Assembly (NCBI GenBank): GCA_051010055.1 | Contig: JBPCVY010000191.1 | Location: 1 to 28,997, forward strand | Length of the DNA stretch: 28,997 bases | DNA from: CAJQND01 sp051010055 | GTDB lineage: Bacteria > Pseudomonadota > Alphaproteobacteria > Rhizobiales > CAJQND01 | Direction: 5' to 3' | In this document: positions 16,786 through 25,238 of the stretch, in pieces | How positions within the stretch are numbered: the first letter of the stretch is position 1 | How the letters are laid out: every line of letters starts with the position of its first letter | Program-made: the position numbers and the translations under genes | The notes under the pieces: model-generated | The model's database searches: none | Told to the model about the DNA's origin: nothing | What the model saw: the letters and a program-made list of their open reading frames with translations, nothing else

Positions 16786-17643
16786 ATGATTGCAGTGAAG
16801 GAATTACGGTTGTTGCCAGCACAGTTTCAAAGAACTTCAGTGTTTGCGAAAATGGGTCCGAAAGCGAAGTCCTACGCGGCGTTGATATTGGGTGCAGCTT
16901 TTCTCACCACCGCTGGAGCAAACCAGGCGGCAGCGCAAAAGCTCTCCCTCGAATACTCCGTCACTCTCCTGGGCGTTGAAATTTACACCGTTGATGTGGA
17001 TGTGAACATTGGCGCCAATGCCTATGGTTCTGATGTGAACATAAAGTCGGCCGGTGTTGTGGGCTTTGTCTCAAGCGGCGGCATCACTGCAGCGGTGAAC
17101 GGCCTGTTCAACAGCCCGGCGCCCACCCCGCGCCAGTTCAAGTACAGCTCAAAAGCTTTCGGTTCGACAAAATCGGTTGCCGTAACATGGTCCGACGGCC
17201 AATTCCCGGTGACGAAACGCGATTTTGATATTGAGCCAAAGCAGGAAGCGGCTCTCGCAAATGCAATCTCAAAGGACATCAAAGACCCATTGAGTCTTGT
17301 CATTGCGCACATGATTAAGCCGGCTAACAAAACCTGTTCAGGCAAAAACCGGCTTTATACGGGCCGCGCGGTTTACGGCTATTCACTGACTGCGCAGGGC
17401 GTGGGCAATGTTGAAAGCGAAGCCTTTACCGGCAAAGCCTATAAGTGCCGCGTAACCTACCGGCTTCTCGCCGGCGGCAGCGATGGTTTTGTGAAATCAC
17501 TTGAAGATAATCCACCAAAACCTGTCTCGGTATGGTTTGTGCCCATAACCAGTAGCGGCCAGCAACTGCTGATGCCCGTTGCCGCCGAAACCTCTGTTAA
17601 AGGCCAATCCCTGGTGGTTTCCCTTACCGGCAAGAAGTTCTAA
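16786..17643 (+). CDS. DUF3108-domain exported protein
   Basis: About 285 aa. A hydrophobic leader (YAALILGAAFLTTAGANQAAAQ) is followed by the DUF3108 pattern LEYSVTLLGVEIYTVDVDV...YGSDVNIKSAGVVG, predicted as a beta-rich periplasmic or outer-membrane-associated domain. Two cysteines (in KTCSGKN and YKCRVTY) may form a disulfide. ATG 16786 has a weak AGGT site ten bases upstream. ATG 16852 (MGPKAKSYAAL) would give a more ordinary signal peptide and is a real alternative; the frame itself is open from 16690. It converges on the HpnN gene with an 11-base gap. DUF3108 proteins have no settled biochemical function, so only location is inferred. Confidence 0.78.
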   Translation: MIAVKELRLLPAQFQRTSVFAKMGPKAKSYAALILGAAFLTTAGANQAAAQKLSLEYSVTLLGVEIYTVDVDVNIGANAYGSDVNIKSAGVVGFVSSGGITAAVNGLFNSPAPTPRQFKYSSKAFGSTKSVAVTWSDGQFPVTKRDFDIEPKQEAALANAISKDIKDPLSLVIAHMIKPANKTCSGKNRLYTGRAVYGYSLTAQGVGNVESEAFTGKAYKCRVTYRLLAGGSDGFVKSLEDNPPKPVSVWFVPITSSGQQLLMPVAAETSVKGQSLVVSLTGKKF

Positions 17644-17654
17644 GCCAATACCGC

Positions 17655-20315
17655 TCAACTCATTCTATCCGCCCGCGCTGCCGTCCACTGCACAAACTCC
17701 GGTAGAACGATGAGCGTGCACACCAGCGTGCAGGCAATCGACACGGTCAACAACTCGCCCATGCTTGACAGGCCGAGATGTTGCGAAAGCCACAAGGTGC
17801 CAAACGAGCCAATTGTGGTGAGTGCGGAAAGCAGCACCGCACGCGGGGTTGAGGTATTGTCGATACGCTCCCCATAACCTCCCTCACGCAGGCGCATCAC
17901 GTAGTGGATGCTTGAATCAACACCCAATCCCAGAAGCAGTGGGAAAACAATGATGTTGGCGAAATTGAACGGGGCATCGAACAACACCGTGTAGCCAAGC
18001 AGCAACAGCGCCGACAGCAATATCGGTAACAGCACAAGCCCCACATCCCAAATCTTGCGCAGTATGAAAAACAAAAGCGCAAACACCAGTGCCAGCGCCA
18101 AAAGGCCAGCCGTGCGCATGGCGTCTGCAACCGTTGCTGCAGCGCCGGTAATCTCAACCGGCGCGCCGGTTACGTTAGGCGCAAGTTTCGAAATTGAGGT
18201 AACGAACGCTTTCATTTCTGGTTCGTTGCGCATGTTGCCCACCGGCACCACCTCAAGGCGCACCCTGCCGTCAGGGGCCACATAGCGCCCGTAAATGCTT
18301 TCCGGTAGAGCTTTGCTGGCAACCGGTTCGAGCTTAGCAAAACCATGCAGCTTATCGAACATGGGCCGGGCATTGGCCATGAACGCGCCCTCCAGCTGCT
18401 TTACCTGCTTTTCCTTTCCTGGCCCCTCAAGGGAGCGGAATTTGCCGGCCAGCGCCTTGGCCTCAGCCTGAATATCAGCCGGTGCGTCTTCCTGGACAGC
18501 CAGCTTGTCGAGAATTGCCACCGTGTTGGCAACGCTTTGACGCCGCGCCTCATCGCCTATATCGCCATCAAAACTTGGCGTCGGCGGCAGCATTTCGCCA
18601 AGCTTTGCAAGCTCCCCAATTTTCGCTGGCTGATTGGCGGGCAGGAACTTTTCGACATTATTGACCTGCTTCACCGTGTCCAGTTTGGCAAGCTCCGATG
18701 CGAGTGCGTCCGGTTTTTGGTCATCGCCAACAATGATCTGGGCGGCATAGATGAGTTCGGGATTGGTTTTGATGAGATCATTGAACACCACCACCGAAGG
18801 AGCATCAGGGTCTTTGAGGTTTATCGGGTCACCGTCAAAACGCACCTGGGGTATGATTGTGATGGCAATTGCCGCTGCCAGAAAAACACCTCCGGCAACC
18901 ATGGTCCGCAATCCCGGCCAGGCTTTTGACAACCCTTCAGGCAGTGAAACAAGCGCCTTCTTGTTGGCTGCGCCTGCAGGTGGCCGGATGTAGAACAAAA
19001 GCGCGGGGATAAGGGTGAGGCTCGCCATAAACGCAATGACGATGCCGCCAGCTGCAATCACACCAAGCTGCGCCATGCCGACAAAGTCGGTGACAGAAAA
19101 AACCAGGAAGGCCAATGTCGTTGTCAGCGTGCACAGGAAAAGCGCCGGCCCGATTGCCGCCGCTGAGCCGGTAACCGCCTGTTCGAACGCAACGCCGTTT
19201 TGGATGGCTTCAGAAAAGCGCAAAACAAAATGCACCGCATAATCAATGCCCAGGCCAATGAACAAAACAGCAAAAGCAACCGAAATCATATTGAGATGGC
19301 CGATGGCTAGGGTGGCAAAACCTGCATCAATCAAAATGCCAACAATCAGCATGATGATAATGGGCACGATGAGCCGCCTGTAGGGCATGCCGAAAAACAC
19401 TACCAGAGTGACTAGGCAGAACGATATGATCCCGGCAAGGGCTGCCCCTTGGGTGACGCTTGAGAGCTCCTCGGCATTTACTGCAGCCTCTCCGGTTAGG
19501 CGAACCTTTTCCGGCCCCAACGGGTTTACCTCTGGGTTGGCAAGAATGCGCTTTGCCTCCTGCAGCGGTTTTTCGGCGGGCTCAAGAGCGGTGAAATCAA
19601 GTATTGGCTTTATCAGGACGAACCAGCGCATTGGCGCATCTGAACGTTCTTGAGGCTGCAGGCCCTCCCAATCAAAATTATGGGGCTTTCCAACAGCCTG
19701 ACCATCAAGGGTTCTTGATGCCTCCGCCAGAAAGTTTTTCGCATCGCCCGGCAGCTCACCAGTTTCCGCACCCAGCAGGATCAAATCAAACAGTTGCTCC
19801 ATGCCAGAAAGATTTGGACTGCTTGCCAGGGTGAGAAACAGGGGCCGGGTTTGTCCGATTTGATAGACAATGCCGGCGACCTCTTCCAGTTCCAGGTAAA
19901 GAATGCCGAACTCGTCATAAAACGGCTCGGTGCCGGGAGCATAGACATGTGAAAAGAGGTCTGGCTGTTTTTTGAACGCTGCCGCTATTGTGCGGGCGGT
20001 TTCGCGCCCCTTTTCAGAACTCTCAGCATCAATCACCACCGCGAAAACATTATCGAACTGCGGGAATGTTTTGTTGAGATCGGCAAAATGTTTCCGGAAC
20101 TCCAAATCGTTGGAGATCATCCTTCCCGGGTCGGTGTCCACTTCCAGTTTGGTGAGCGTCAGAACAAGGCCCAGTGCAGCCAAAATGAAGTAAATCGCAA
20201 TTGTCAGCGCCGGGCGCGCGATTGCAAACCCGGCAAGGCGGGCAAACACGCCAGTTGCAGCGCCAGCTCCAGGATCAGATGACGGAGCTTCATTGCCGGT
20301 ATCAGAGCCGGTCAT
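17655..20315 (-). CDS. hpnN: RND/MMPL transporter, hopanoid exporter HpnN-like
   Basis: An 886-aa inner-membrane transporter with two repeated halves, each made of one helix, a large periplasmic domain and a five-to-six-helix bundle. TM1 is at about 34-55, the first bundle at about 285-445 (with GLGIDYAVHFVLR), and the second bundle near the C-terminus (GLGVDSSIHYVMRLREGGYGERIDNTSTPRAVLLSALTTIGSFG split over several motifs). The opening LEVDTDPGRMISNDLEFRK and the LYLELEEV region fit HpnN, which moves hopanoids to the outer membrane. Length matches (about 850-890). The ATG at 20315 has AAGGGA. It follows the small exported-protein gene by 12 bases, suggesting an operon. No hopanoid biosynthesis genes are visible here, so the substrate could be another lipid. 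Confidence 0.82.
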   Translation of the reverse strand: MTGSDTGNEAPSSDPGAGAATGVFARLAGFAIARPALTIAIYFILAALGLVLTLTKLEVDTDPGRMISNDLEFRKHFADLNKTFPQFDNVFAVVIDAESSEKGRETARTIAAAFKKQPDLFSHVYAPGTEPFYDEFGILYLELEEVAGIVYQIGQTRPLFLTLASSPNLSGMEQLFDLILLGAETGELPGDAKNFLAEASRTLDGQAVGKPHNFDWEGLQPQERSDAPMRWFVLIKPILDFTALEPAEKPLQEAKRILANPEVNPLGPEKVRLTGEAAVNAEELSSVTQGAALAGIISFCLVTLVVFFGMPYRRLIVPIIIMLIVGILIDAGFATLAIGHLNMISVAFAVLFIGLGIDYAVHFVLRFSEAIQNGVAFEQAVTGSAAAIGPALFLCTLTTTLAFLVFSVTDFVGMAQLGVIAAGGIVIAFMASLTLIPALLFYIRPPAGAANKKALVSLPEGLSKAWPGLRTMVAGGVFLAAAIAITIIPQVRFDGDPINLKDPDAPSVVVFNDLIKTNPELIYAAQIIVGDDQKPDALASELAKLDTVKQVNNVEKFLPANQPAKIGELAKLGEMLPPTPSFDGDIGDEARRQSVANTVAILDKLAVQEDAPADIQAEAKALAGKFRSLEGPGKEKQVKQLEGAFMANARPMFDKLHGFAKLEPVASKALPESIYGRYVAPDGRVRLEVVPVGNMRNEPEMKAFVTSISKLAPNVTGAPVEITGAAATVADAMRTAGLLALALVFALLFFILRKIWDVGLVLLPILLSALLLLGYTVLFDAPFNFANIIVFPLLLGLGVDSSIHYVMRLREGGYGERIDNTSTPRAVLLSALTTIGSFGTLWLSQHLGLSSMGELLTVSIACTLVCTLIVLPEFVQWTAARADRMS

Positions 20316-20327
20316 AATCCCTTTTCG

Positions 20328-20711
20328 CTATTTTGCCGCCGCCCGGACGCGCGCCGCGGTCTCATTCAAAATGGCCTTATACTGCTTATATTGATCGGCG
20401 TTGAGAACTTTCGACATTTGCGCCTTTTCCCTGTTCTCGATTGCCTGCAACTCGCGAGCCGCCTTTTGCAGTTTGGCGAATTCTGGCCGCCGGTTTGGAT
20501 TTATGCCATATTTTTTGAAAACCTTGCGCATTTCCCTGTCACTCTGGCGCACGATTTTCTTCACCTTGGACCGCTGGCTGGAACTCATGCGAATCCGGTT
20601 CTCAACATTCGAATCGTAAATGTTGCCCGCCAGGGCCGGCGCGGGTGGCGTCGCAACACTAAATCCAAGGCAAATCACCAGTGCTGCAATACTGCTTTTC
20701 AAAACCGTCAT
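20328..20711 (-). CDS. small exported helical protein of unknown function
   Basis: About 127 aa. ATG 20711 gives a signal peptide (MTVLKSSIAALVICLGFSVATPPAPALAG). The mature part is strongly charged and predicted helical, resembling Spy/CpxP-like or LTXXQ-type periplasmic proteins in layout (MSSSQRSKVKKIVRQSDREMRKVFKKYG...LNADQYKQYKAIL), though no full family motif is present. The frame opens at 20771 but that start would bury the signal peptide. It lies directly ahead of the HpnN-like gene (12-base gap) and so may be an accessory periplasmic partner or stress sensor for it. That link is inferred. Confidence 0.7.
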   Translation of the reverse strand: MTVLKSSIAALVICLGFSVATPPAPALAGNIYDSNVENRIRMSSSQRSKVKKIVRQSDREMRKVFKKYGINPNRRPEFAKLQKAARELQAIENREKAQMSKVLNADQYKQYKAILNETAARVRAAAK

Positions 20712-20771
20712 TATTGCTTTCAAGACAAAAACCTTCCGGTTGTTCTTTCGCCGCCATTTTCCATTAAACAA

Positions 20772-20931
20772 ACTTTAAAGCAAACTCAACTCGCATATCG
20801 TTGATAACTTTTCCGCCATTCCGCACATGTTTACGAAATACTCTTGCAGAGGTTCAAGTTCGCGATCAGTATCATGGCAACTCAAGCTGTTCGCGGCACT
20901 TCTTGCTGACAAAAAGGGATAAAGTTTGGCC
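20772..20931. promoter_or_regulatory. divergent intergenic region
   Basis: These 160 bases between divergently read genes must contain promoters for the exported-protein/HpnN operon (minus) and the amidinotransferase-like/M20 operon (plus). Visible elements are TATC-GTT-GATA and a near-palindromic GATCAGTATC (20864-20873). The latter resembles the ATACTGACC half-sites near 736-744 and 9312-9320. AAGGGA (20914-20919) is the ribosome site. No -35/-10 pair is convincing. Confidence 0.3.
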
Positions 20932-21924
20932 ATGAGTGAATCAGGCTGCATTGGAGCGCACAGCGAGTACGGCCGTTTGCGGGAAGTGGTCGTGGGCATT
21001 GCGGACGGGCTCACCCTGCCACCATTTTCCAAGGAACTGGGCCACTATAATGACGAATTGCGCCAGGCGCTGGAAGCTGCCAATGGCAATCCCTTGCCGA
21101 TAGAAGAGGCGTTCCCCGAGCGGTTCGAACAAACCCGCGAGCAAATGGAAAATGTGGCCGCGGTTTACGAACGTCACGGCGTCACAGTGCACCGGGTGCG
21201 CTCGTTTACTGAGGCTGAAGCCGGAAATCTAAGTTCATTGCAAAGGGGCCATGCGCAGCTCTACCCGGCGGATCCAGTGTTCGTTCTCGGCAATCATTTT
21301 ATCGAGATATCCATCCGGCGGGCATACCGGCGCAAGGAAATCTTCCCCTTAAGGGAACTCATTTTGCCGATGATAGATGAAGACCCGGATGCCCACTATG
21401 TGGCCATGCCGCAAGCTGCGCCACACGATCCACCCGATGAAGGGCCGGGCCCCTTTCTTGAAGGGGGCGACATTCTGATTGAGGGCAATGACATTTTCGT
21501 TGGCATGGGAGAATTGTGCTCCAACAAGGCCGGCATTGACTGGCTCACCAGATACATTGAGCCATTTGGCTACAAGGTTCACCCCATGCCGATCAAAGGC
21601 CCTGTTTTGCACGCGCTCGGTATCATGTGCCTGTTACGCAAAGGGTTGCTGATGGCTCACTTGCCGGCCCTTGAAGATGGGCTGCCTGAGCCGCTGCGGG
21701 ACTGGGATGTCATCGAGATTTCCAGGGAAGAAATGGATGCCCACGCAACAGTCGGCGTCAGCCTGGACGATAAGCACTACATGATTGATCCGCGGTTTAA
21801 CCGGGTGATGAACGAGCTCGTCCGCAGCGGGGTTGAGCCGGTGCCAACCCCATGTGATGCGATTGGATTTTGGGGCGGCGCCATCCGCTGCATAACATTG
21901 CCTATTAGAAGGGATGCTGCATGA
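20932..21924 (+). CDS. amidinotransferase-like guanidino-superfamily protein, divergent active site
   Basis: About 330 aa, similar in layout to StrB/glycine amidinotransferase-type proteins (SEYGRLREVVVGIADG at the N-terminus, RRDAA end). Visible are FLEGGD (E177, D180), H227 and the nucleophile position C320 in GGAIRCITLP. Two usual guanidinium-contact positions differ: the PRD segment reads YPADPVF, and H-x-D reads HAL. The Cys-His-Asp machinery is therefore kept but substrate recognition has probably changed; DDAH-type enzymes also lack the H-x-D aspartate. TTG 20926 has better spacing from AAGGGA (6 bases) than ATG 20932 (12), adding two residues at most. It overlaps the M20 deacylase by ATGA, so the two are coupled. 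Substrate unknown. Confidence 0.8.
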   Translation: MSESGCIGAHSEYGRLREVVVGIADGLTLPPFSKELGHYNDELRQALEAANGNPLPIEEAFPERFEQTREQMENVAAVYERHGVTVHRVRSFTEAEAGNLSSLQRGHAQLYPADPVFVLGNHFIEISIRRAYRRKEIFPLRELILPMIDEDPDAHYVAMPQAAPHDPPDEGPGPFLEGGDILIEGNDIFVGMGELCSNKAGIDWLTRYIEPFGYKVHPMPIKGPVLHALGIMCLLRKGLLMAHLPALEDGLPEPLRDWDVIEISREEMDAHATVGVSLDDKHYMIDPRFNRVMNELVRSGVEPVPTPCDAIGFWGGAIRCITLPIRRDAA

Positions 21925-23210
21925 CTGCCGTGGAAGAACCGCTGGCCAGGAAAATACTTGCCGCTGTCGAGAAGGGCTTTGAGCAACAGGTTTCCTTCAC
22001 CAGCGATTTGATCCGCTACCCGTCCCTTCGCGGCCAGGAACACACTGCCCAGGATCTCTTGTTCAATGAAATGGCAAAGCGCGGCCTGGCCATGGACCGC
22101 TGGGCGATCGATGTGAGCGAAATTGAAAACCATCCAGGGTTTTCACCGGTCAAAGTGTCATATGAGAACGCCATCAACGTTGTCGGCACCCACAGGCCGC
22201 GCGAAGAAACCGGCCATTCACTCATTCTGAACGGCCATGTTGATGTGGTGCCCACTGGCCCGCTTGATATGTGGACACGCCCGCCCTTCGAACCGTGGAT
22301 TGACGGCGACTGGCTATTTGGACGCGGCGGCGCCGATATGAAGGCAGGCCTCGTTGCCAACATTTTTGCTCTTGATGCCCTGAAGTCCCTTGGACTGCAG
22401 CCTGCAGCAACCGTCTATGTACAATCGGTGACGGAAGAAGAATGCACCGGCAATGGGGCGCTTTCAGCCCTGGTGCGCGGCTACCGCGCCGATGCTGCAA
22501 TAATTCCTGAGCCCGAAGATGACAAGCTGGTGCGCGCCAATGCAGGCGTTATCTGGTTCAAGGTCCATGTGCGCGGATTGCCCGTTCACGTGCGCGATGC
22601 AGGCGCAGGCGCAAACGCCATTGAAGCCTCATTCGACATTATGAAGGCGCTGCGGATTTTGGAAGAAAAGTGGAACGAGGGCAAGAAATCCCGCAAATAT
22701 TTCAAGGACGAAGACCATCCCATAAATTTCAACGTCGGAAAAATAGAAGGTGGAGACTGGGCCTCATCGGTTCCAGCCTGGTGCACATTCGATTGCCGAA
22801 TTGCTATTTTCCCGGGGGTTGACCCGCGCGAAGCGGCCCGCGAAATCGAGGACACCGTGCGCAGCGCTGCCCGCGCCAACTCGTTCCTGGCAAACAATCC
22901 GCCCGAAGTTGAATTCAACGGTTTTTTTGCCGAAGGCTACGTGTTGGAAGAAGGCTCTGAAGCCGAGGAGGTTCTGGGCCGCAGCCACGCGCGCGCTTAT
23001 GGCAGTTCCCTGGAGAGCTTCATAACGGCAGGTTATCTCGATGGCCGGGTTTTCGTTCTTTATGATGATTGCCCATGCCTTGTTTATGGGCCCTATTCTG
23101 AGAATATCCACGGGTTCGATGAGCGGGTAAGCCTTTCTTCTGTAAAGCGGGTTACCGGTTCCATAGCGTTGTTCATTGCAGAATGGTGCGGGCTTGAGAA
23201 TGTCAGCTAA
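21921..23210 (+). CDS. M20 family deacylase (ArgE/DapE-like)
   Basis: A 429-aa zinc-dependent amidohydrolase with the full M20 set: H106 and D108 (NGHVDVVP), bridging D139 (GGADMKAG), general base E172 with metal ligand E173 (TEEECTGNG), E197 (IIPEPED) and H397 (ENIHGFDE). A lid/dimerisation domain lies at about 205-320. Such enzymes remove an acyl group from an amino acid (N-acetyl-ornithine, succinyl-diaminopimelate, N-carbamoyl or N-formyl compounds). ATG 21921 overlaps the stop of the amidinotransferase-like gene (ATGA) and has AGAAGGG upstream, indicating coupled expression and probably consecutive steps on one metabolite. This is unlikely to be the housekeeping ArgE or DapE given its context, but that is inference. 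Confidence 0.87.
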   Translation: MTAVEEPLARKILAAVEKGFEQQVSFTSDLIRYPSLRGQEHTAQDLLFNEMAKRGLAMDRWAIDVSEIENHPGFSPVKVSYENAINVVGTHRPREETGHSLILNGHVDVVPTGPLDMWTRPPFEPWIDGDWLFGRGGADMKAGLVANIFALDALKSLGLQPAATVYVQSVTEEECTGNGALSALVRGYRADAAIIPEPEDDKLVRANAGVIWFKVHVRGLPVHVRDAGAGANAIEASFDIMKALRILEEKWNEGKKSRKYFKDEDHPINFNVGKIEGGDWASSVPAWCTFDCRIAIFPGVDPREAAREIEDTVRSAARANSFLANNPPEVEFNGFFAEGYVLEEGSEAEEVLGRSHARAYGSSLESFITAGYLDGRVFVLYDDCPCLVYGPYSENIHGFDERVSLSSVKRVTGSIALFIAEWCGLENVS

Positions 23211-23222
23211 ACCGAAAAACTC

Positions 23223-23253
23223 ATCAGTTAAATAAATGCTTATACAAACTGAT
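23223..23253. other. inverted repeat after the deacylase gene
   Basis: ATCAGTT (23223-23229) and AACTGAT (23247-23253) form a perfect 7-base inverted repeat with a 17-base AT-rich spacer. It lies 12 bases past the M20 stop and ahead of the outer-membrane protein gene. The long spacer and absence of a T-run argue for a protein-binding site over a terminator. The surrounding AT-rich sequence is the likely promoter area for the barrel gene. Confidence 0.3.
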
Positions 23254-23258
23254 AATTA

Positions 23259-23298
23259 AACTTCTCATTTCAATGAATTTGCTTAAAACAGAGAAGTT
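23259..23298 (+). promoter_or_regulatory. inverted repeat that would mask the ribosome site of the barrel gene
   Basis: AACTTCTC (23259-23266) is exactly complementary to GAGAAGTT (23291-23298), which contains the GAGAAG ribosome site and ends directly at the ATG (23299). Pairing gives an 8-base stem with a 24-base loop and would hide the site. This could make translation of the outer-membrane protein dependent on an sRNA, protein or temperature, provided transcription starts upstream of 23259. Not demonstrated. Confidence 0.4.
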
Positions 23299-23967
23299 AT
23301 GAACCGACCGATATCCAAAACCCCCAAATTATGCTGCAAGATTGCGGCGGTTTTTACTTGCCTTCTTGGCCTATCAACAAATGGGCATGCCGAGGATTGG
23401 TCCGGTTTTTACATCGGCATTGGTGGTGGTTACTTTTATGCGGATACGAAAATCCGCAGCAACCTGGGCATTTTTCCGGGCCTGAAACTTGAATCAGATG
23501 GCGGGCAGATTGGCGGCTATCTAGGTTACAATTTCCAGATAGAGAACGTCATCTTAGGCATTGATGGCGATGTTTATGCCGGGTTTGGCGGCGACACCAT
23601 ATTGGCCGGGTTTCCGGTTCCCTCCAAACTGCAGTCAAAAGCAAAAGCAAACTGGTCGGTGCGCGGACGGGCAGGCTGGGCCATTGACCGGTTCATGCCC
23701 TATATTGCCGGGGGATATGCTGGCAAAACCAATAAACTCACCGTTGGCACGGGCTATCTCGGTGATGATGATTCAACTCTCAGCGGCTGGACCATTGGCG
23801 GCGGCGGTGAGTTCATGATCACACCGCACTGGCTCATGCGTGTTGATTATCAGTACCATGACTATGGCAAGCGGAACTTCTTTTCCTCGCTACACCCGGA
23901 CTTCTCCGGCGCTACCCAAAAAGTGAAACAAAACCAAATCACGGTCGGTGGGGCGTTCAAGTTTTAG
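23299..23967 (+). CDS. outer-membrane beta-barrel protein (Omp25/RopB-like)
   Basis: A 222-aa protein with a Sec signal peptide (CCKIAAVFTCLLGLSTNGHAED). The mature start DWSGFYIGIGGGYFY is the classical opening of alphaproteobacterial 8-stranded OmpA-like barrels. Alternating hydrophobic and Gly/aromatic strands follow (GGQIGGYLGYNFQIENVILGIDGDVY; WSVRGRAGWAID; MPYIAGGYAG; WTIGGGGEFMITPHWLMRVDYQYHDYG), ending in a C-terminal aromatic residue (GGAFKF) as expected for BAM recognition. The family usually serves as structural surface protein. It is monocistronic, converges on the hydrolase gene with an 11-base gap, and its ribosome site can be masked by an upstream inverted repeat. Confidence 0.88.
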   Translation: MNRPISKTPKLCCKIAAVFTCLLGLSTNGHAEDWSGFYIGIGGGYFYADTKIRSNLGIFPGLKLESDGGQIGGYLGYNFQIENVILGIDGDVYAGFGGDTILAGFPVPSKLQSKAKANWSVRGRAGWAIDRFMPYIAGGYAGKTNKLTVGTGYLGDDDSTLSGWTIGGGGEFMITPHWLMRVDYQYHDYGKRNFFSSLHPDFSGATQKVKQNQITVGGAFKF

Positions 23968-23978
23968 TCCGCTGCCGG

Positions 23979-25184
23979 TCAGCGCGCCCTGGTTAAAATC
24001 CAGTACACATTTCCCTTGTTTGTGCGGACTTTGTATTCCGGCCGGCTGTTTGGATCGCGCTGGTTGGAAAGACGCAAGAAGAGATCGTCAAAAAACTCCG
24101 GCGTCTCAAGGCTGAAATTATGAAAATTCCGGGTCCGGTTCACCGGAGTTACATCCACCAGGGTAATTACACCGTCATTATCATCAGTCAATTCAAGGGT
24201 GGCGAGCGCTTCTTCAAACTGGTCCGGATTGGCGATGTCCAATGTGCTCTCACCGCCCCTTTTTTGCCTGTTCACAATGCGGCTCATCAAGAGCGCCTGA
24301 TCGTTGGATGAAACATAAACCGTGAGGTTTCGCGCAAGAGCGCTTATTTCCCGTTTGAACCGCTCATTGAGCTCATCACGGCCAACATCGGGGGCGGTGA
24401 GAACCACATCCTCAATGACAGTTTCGGTACCCCTCAACACCCCACTTTCAAAAAGCGACTTGAAAGCCTTGATAACAACCTCGCCGCCCATGCTGTTGGC
24501 CACAATCCACACCTGTTCGGGACGGATTTCATCGACTGTAACGGCGATGGTTTTCGCAAGGTCGGCGCCTGATGCGCGTGCCACCTGCTGGGCGCGGCGA
24601 TAGCCGGAAAGGGTGCTACCCTGGTTGCCCGGCCAGTCGAAAACCAAAATCGGGGCATTAATGTCCAGCACATGTCCAAAGAAGGCAGTTTTCTGCAATG
24701 CCGATGCAAAACCTTCCCTGAAACCGTGCAGCAGAATGAGGAGTGATTTATGGGGCGATGCCTGAACCCGTTCCTGTAGGGCCGTCACAAAATTCGCACG
24801 CTGGCTCAGCTGAATGTCTGTGACTTCGATTTCTTCATTCAAAAGCCAATCGCTGGGGTTCACCAGCATTCCAAGGCCCAGGGATGGCTCGATTTTCGTA
24901 TCGAAGTATCCAAACTTAAGCTGTTCATGGCGCTCATTGCTCAGCCGTTCTTTCAGTGGCCCCTCGTCAGACTTTGGCCGCCGGTTCGTAACGAAATAAA
25001 ATCGGTACATGCCCGGTTCTTCAAGCTGGGCAACTGTCATGCGCCGGAACGAGAATTCCTCCGCATGGCGGATTGCAATTCTCGGCCCGAGTACCAGGAA
25101 GTAAAAAAGCCAGCCGCCCAAAAGCAGAATGACAAGTAGCAGGGCGCCGGCGCCCAGATACATCCGCTTTTTTAATTTTGTCAT
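23979..25184 (-). CDS. membrane-anchored alpha/beta hydrolase (DUF900-like)
   Basis: About 401 aa. An N-terminal uncleaved-looking membrane helix (YLGAGALLLVILLLGGWLFYFLVL) is followed by an extracytoplasmic alpha/beta-hydrolase domain. LLILLHGFREGFASAL is the oxyanion-hole strand. The nucleophile elbow ANSMGG carries the catalytic serine. VLTAPDVGRDEL supplies a likely acid position. HNFSLETPEFF near the end offers the histidine. The pattern fits DUF900 (COG4782) hydrolases, whose substrates are unknown. The frame opens at GTG 25223 but ATG 25184 has GGGAG about 11 bases upstream. It shares its strand with the Tat-exported protein gene (54-base gap) and tryptophan dioxygenase, so may be in their transcript. 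It does not resemble cytoplasmic kynurenine formamidases. Confidence 0.82.
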   Translation of the reverse strand: MTKLKKRMYLGAGALLLVILLLGGWLFYFLVLGPRIAIRHAEEFSFRRMTVAQLEEPGMYRFYFVTNRRPKSDEGPLKERLSNERHEQLKFGYFDTKIEPSLGLGMLVNPSDWLLNEEIEVTDIQLSQRANFVTALQERVQASPHKSLLILLHGFREGFASALQKTAFFGHVLDINAPILVFDWPGNQGSTLSGYRRAQQVARASGADLAKTIAVTVDEIRPEQVWIVANSMGGEVVIKAFKSLFESGVLRGTETVIEDVVLTAPDVGRDELNERFKREISALARNLTVYVSSNDQALLMSRIVNRQKRGGESTLDIANPDQFEEALATLELTDDNDGVITLVDVTPVNRTRNFHNFSLETPEFFDDLFLRLSNQRDPNSRPEYKVRTNKGNVYWILTRAR

Positions 25185-25238
25185 CGCTAAAAACGCTCCC
25201 GGCCCTCCAAACCGAGTGTGCACTGAATTGCGACCAAT

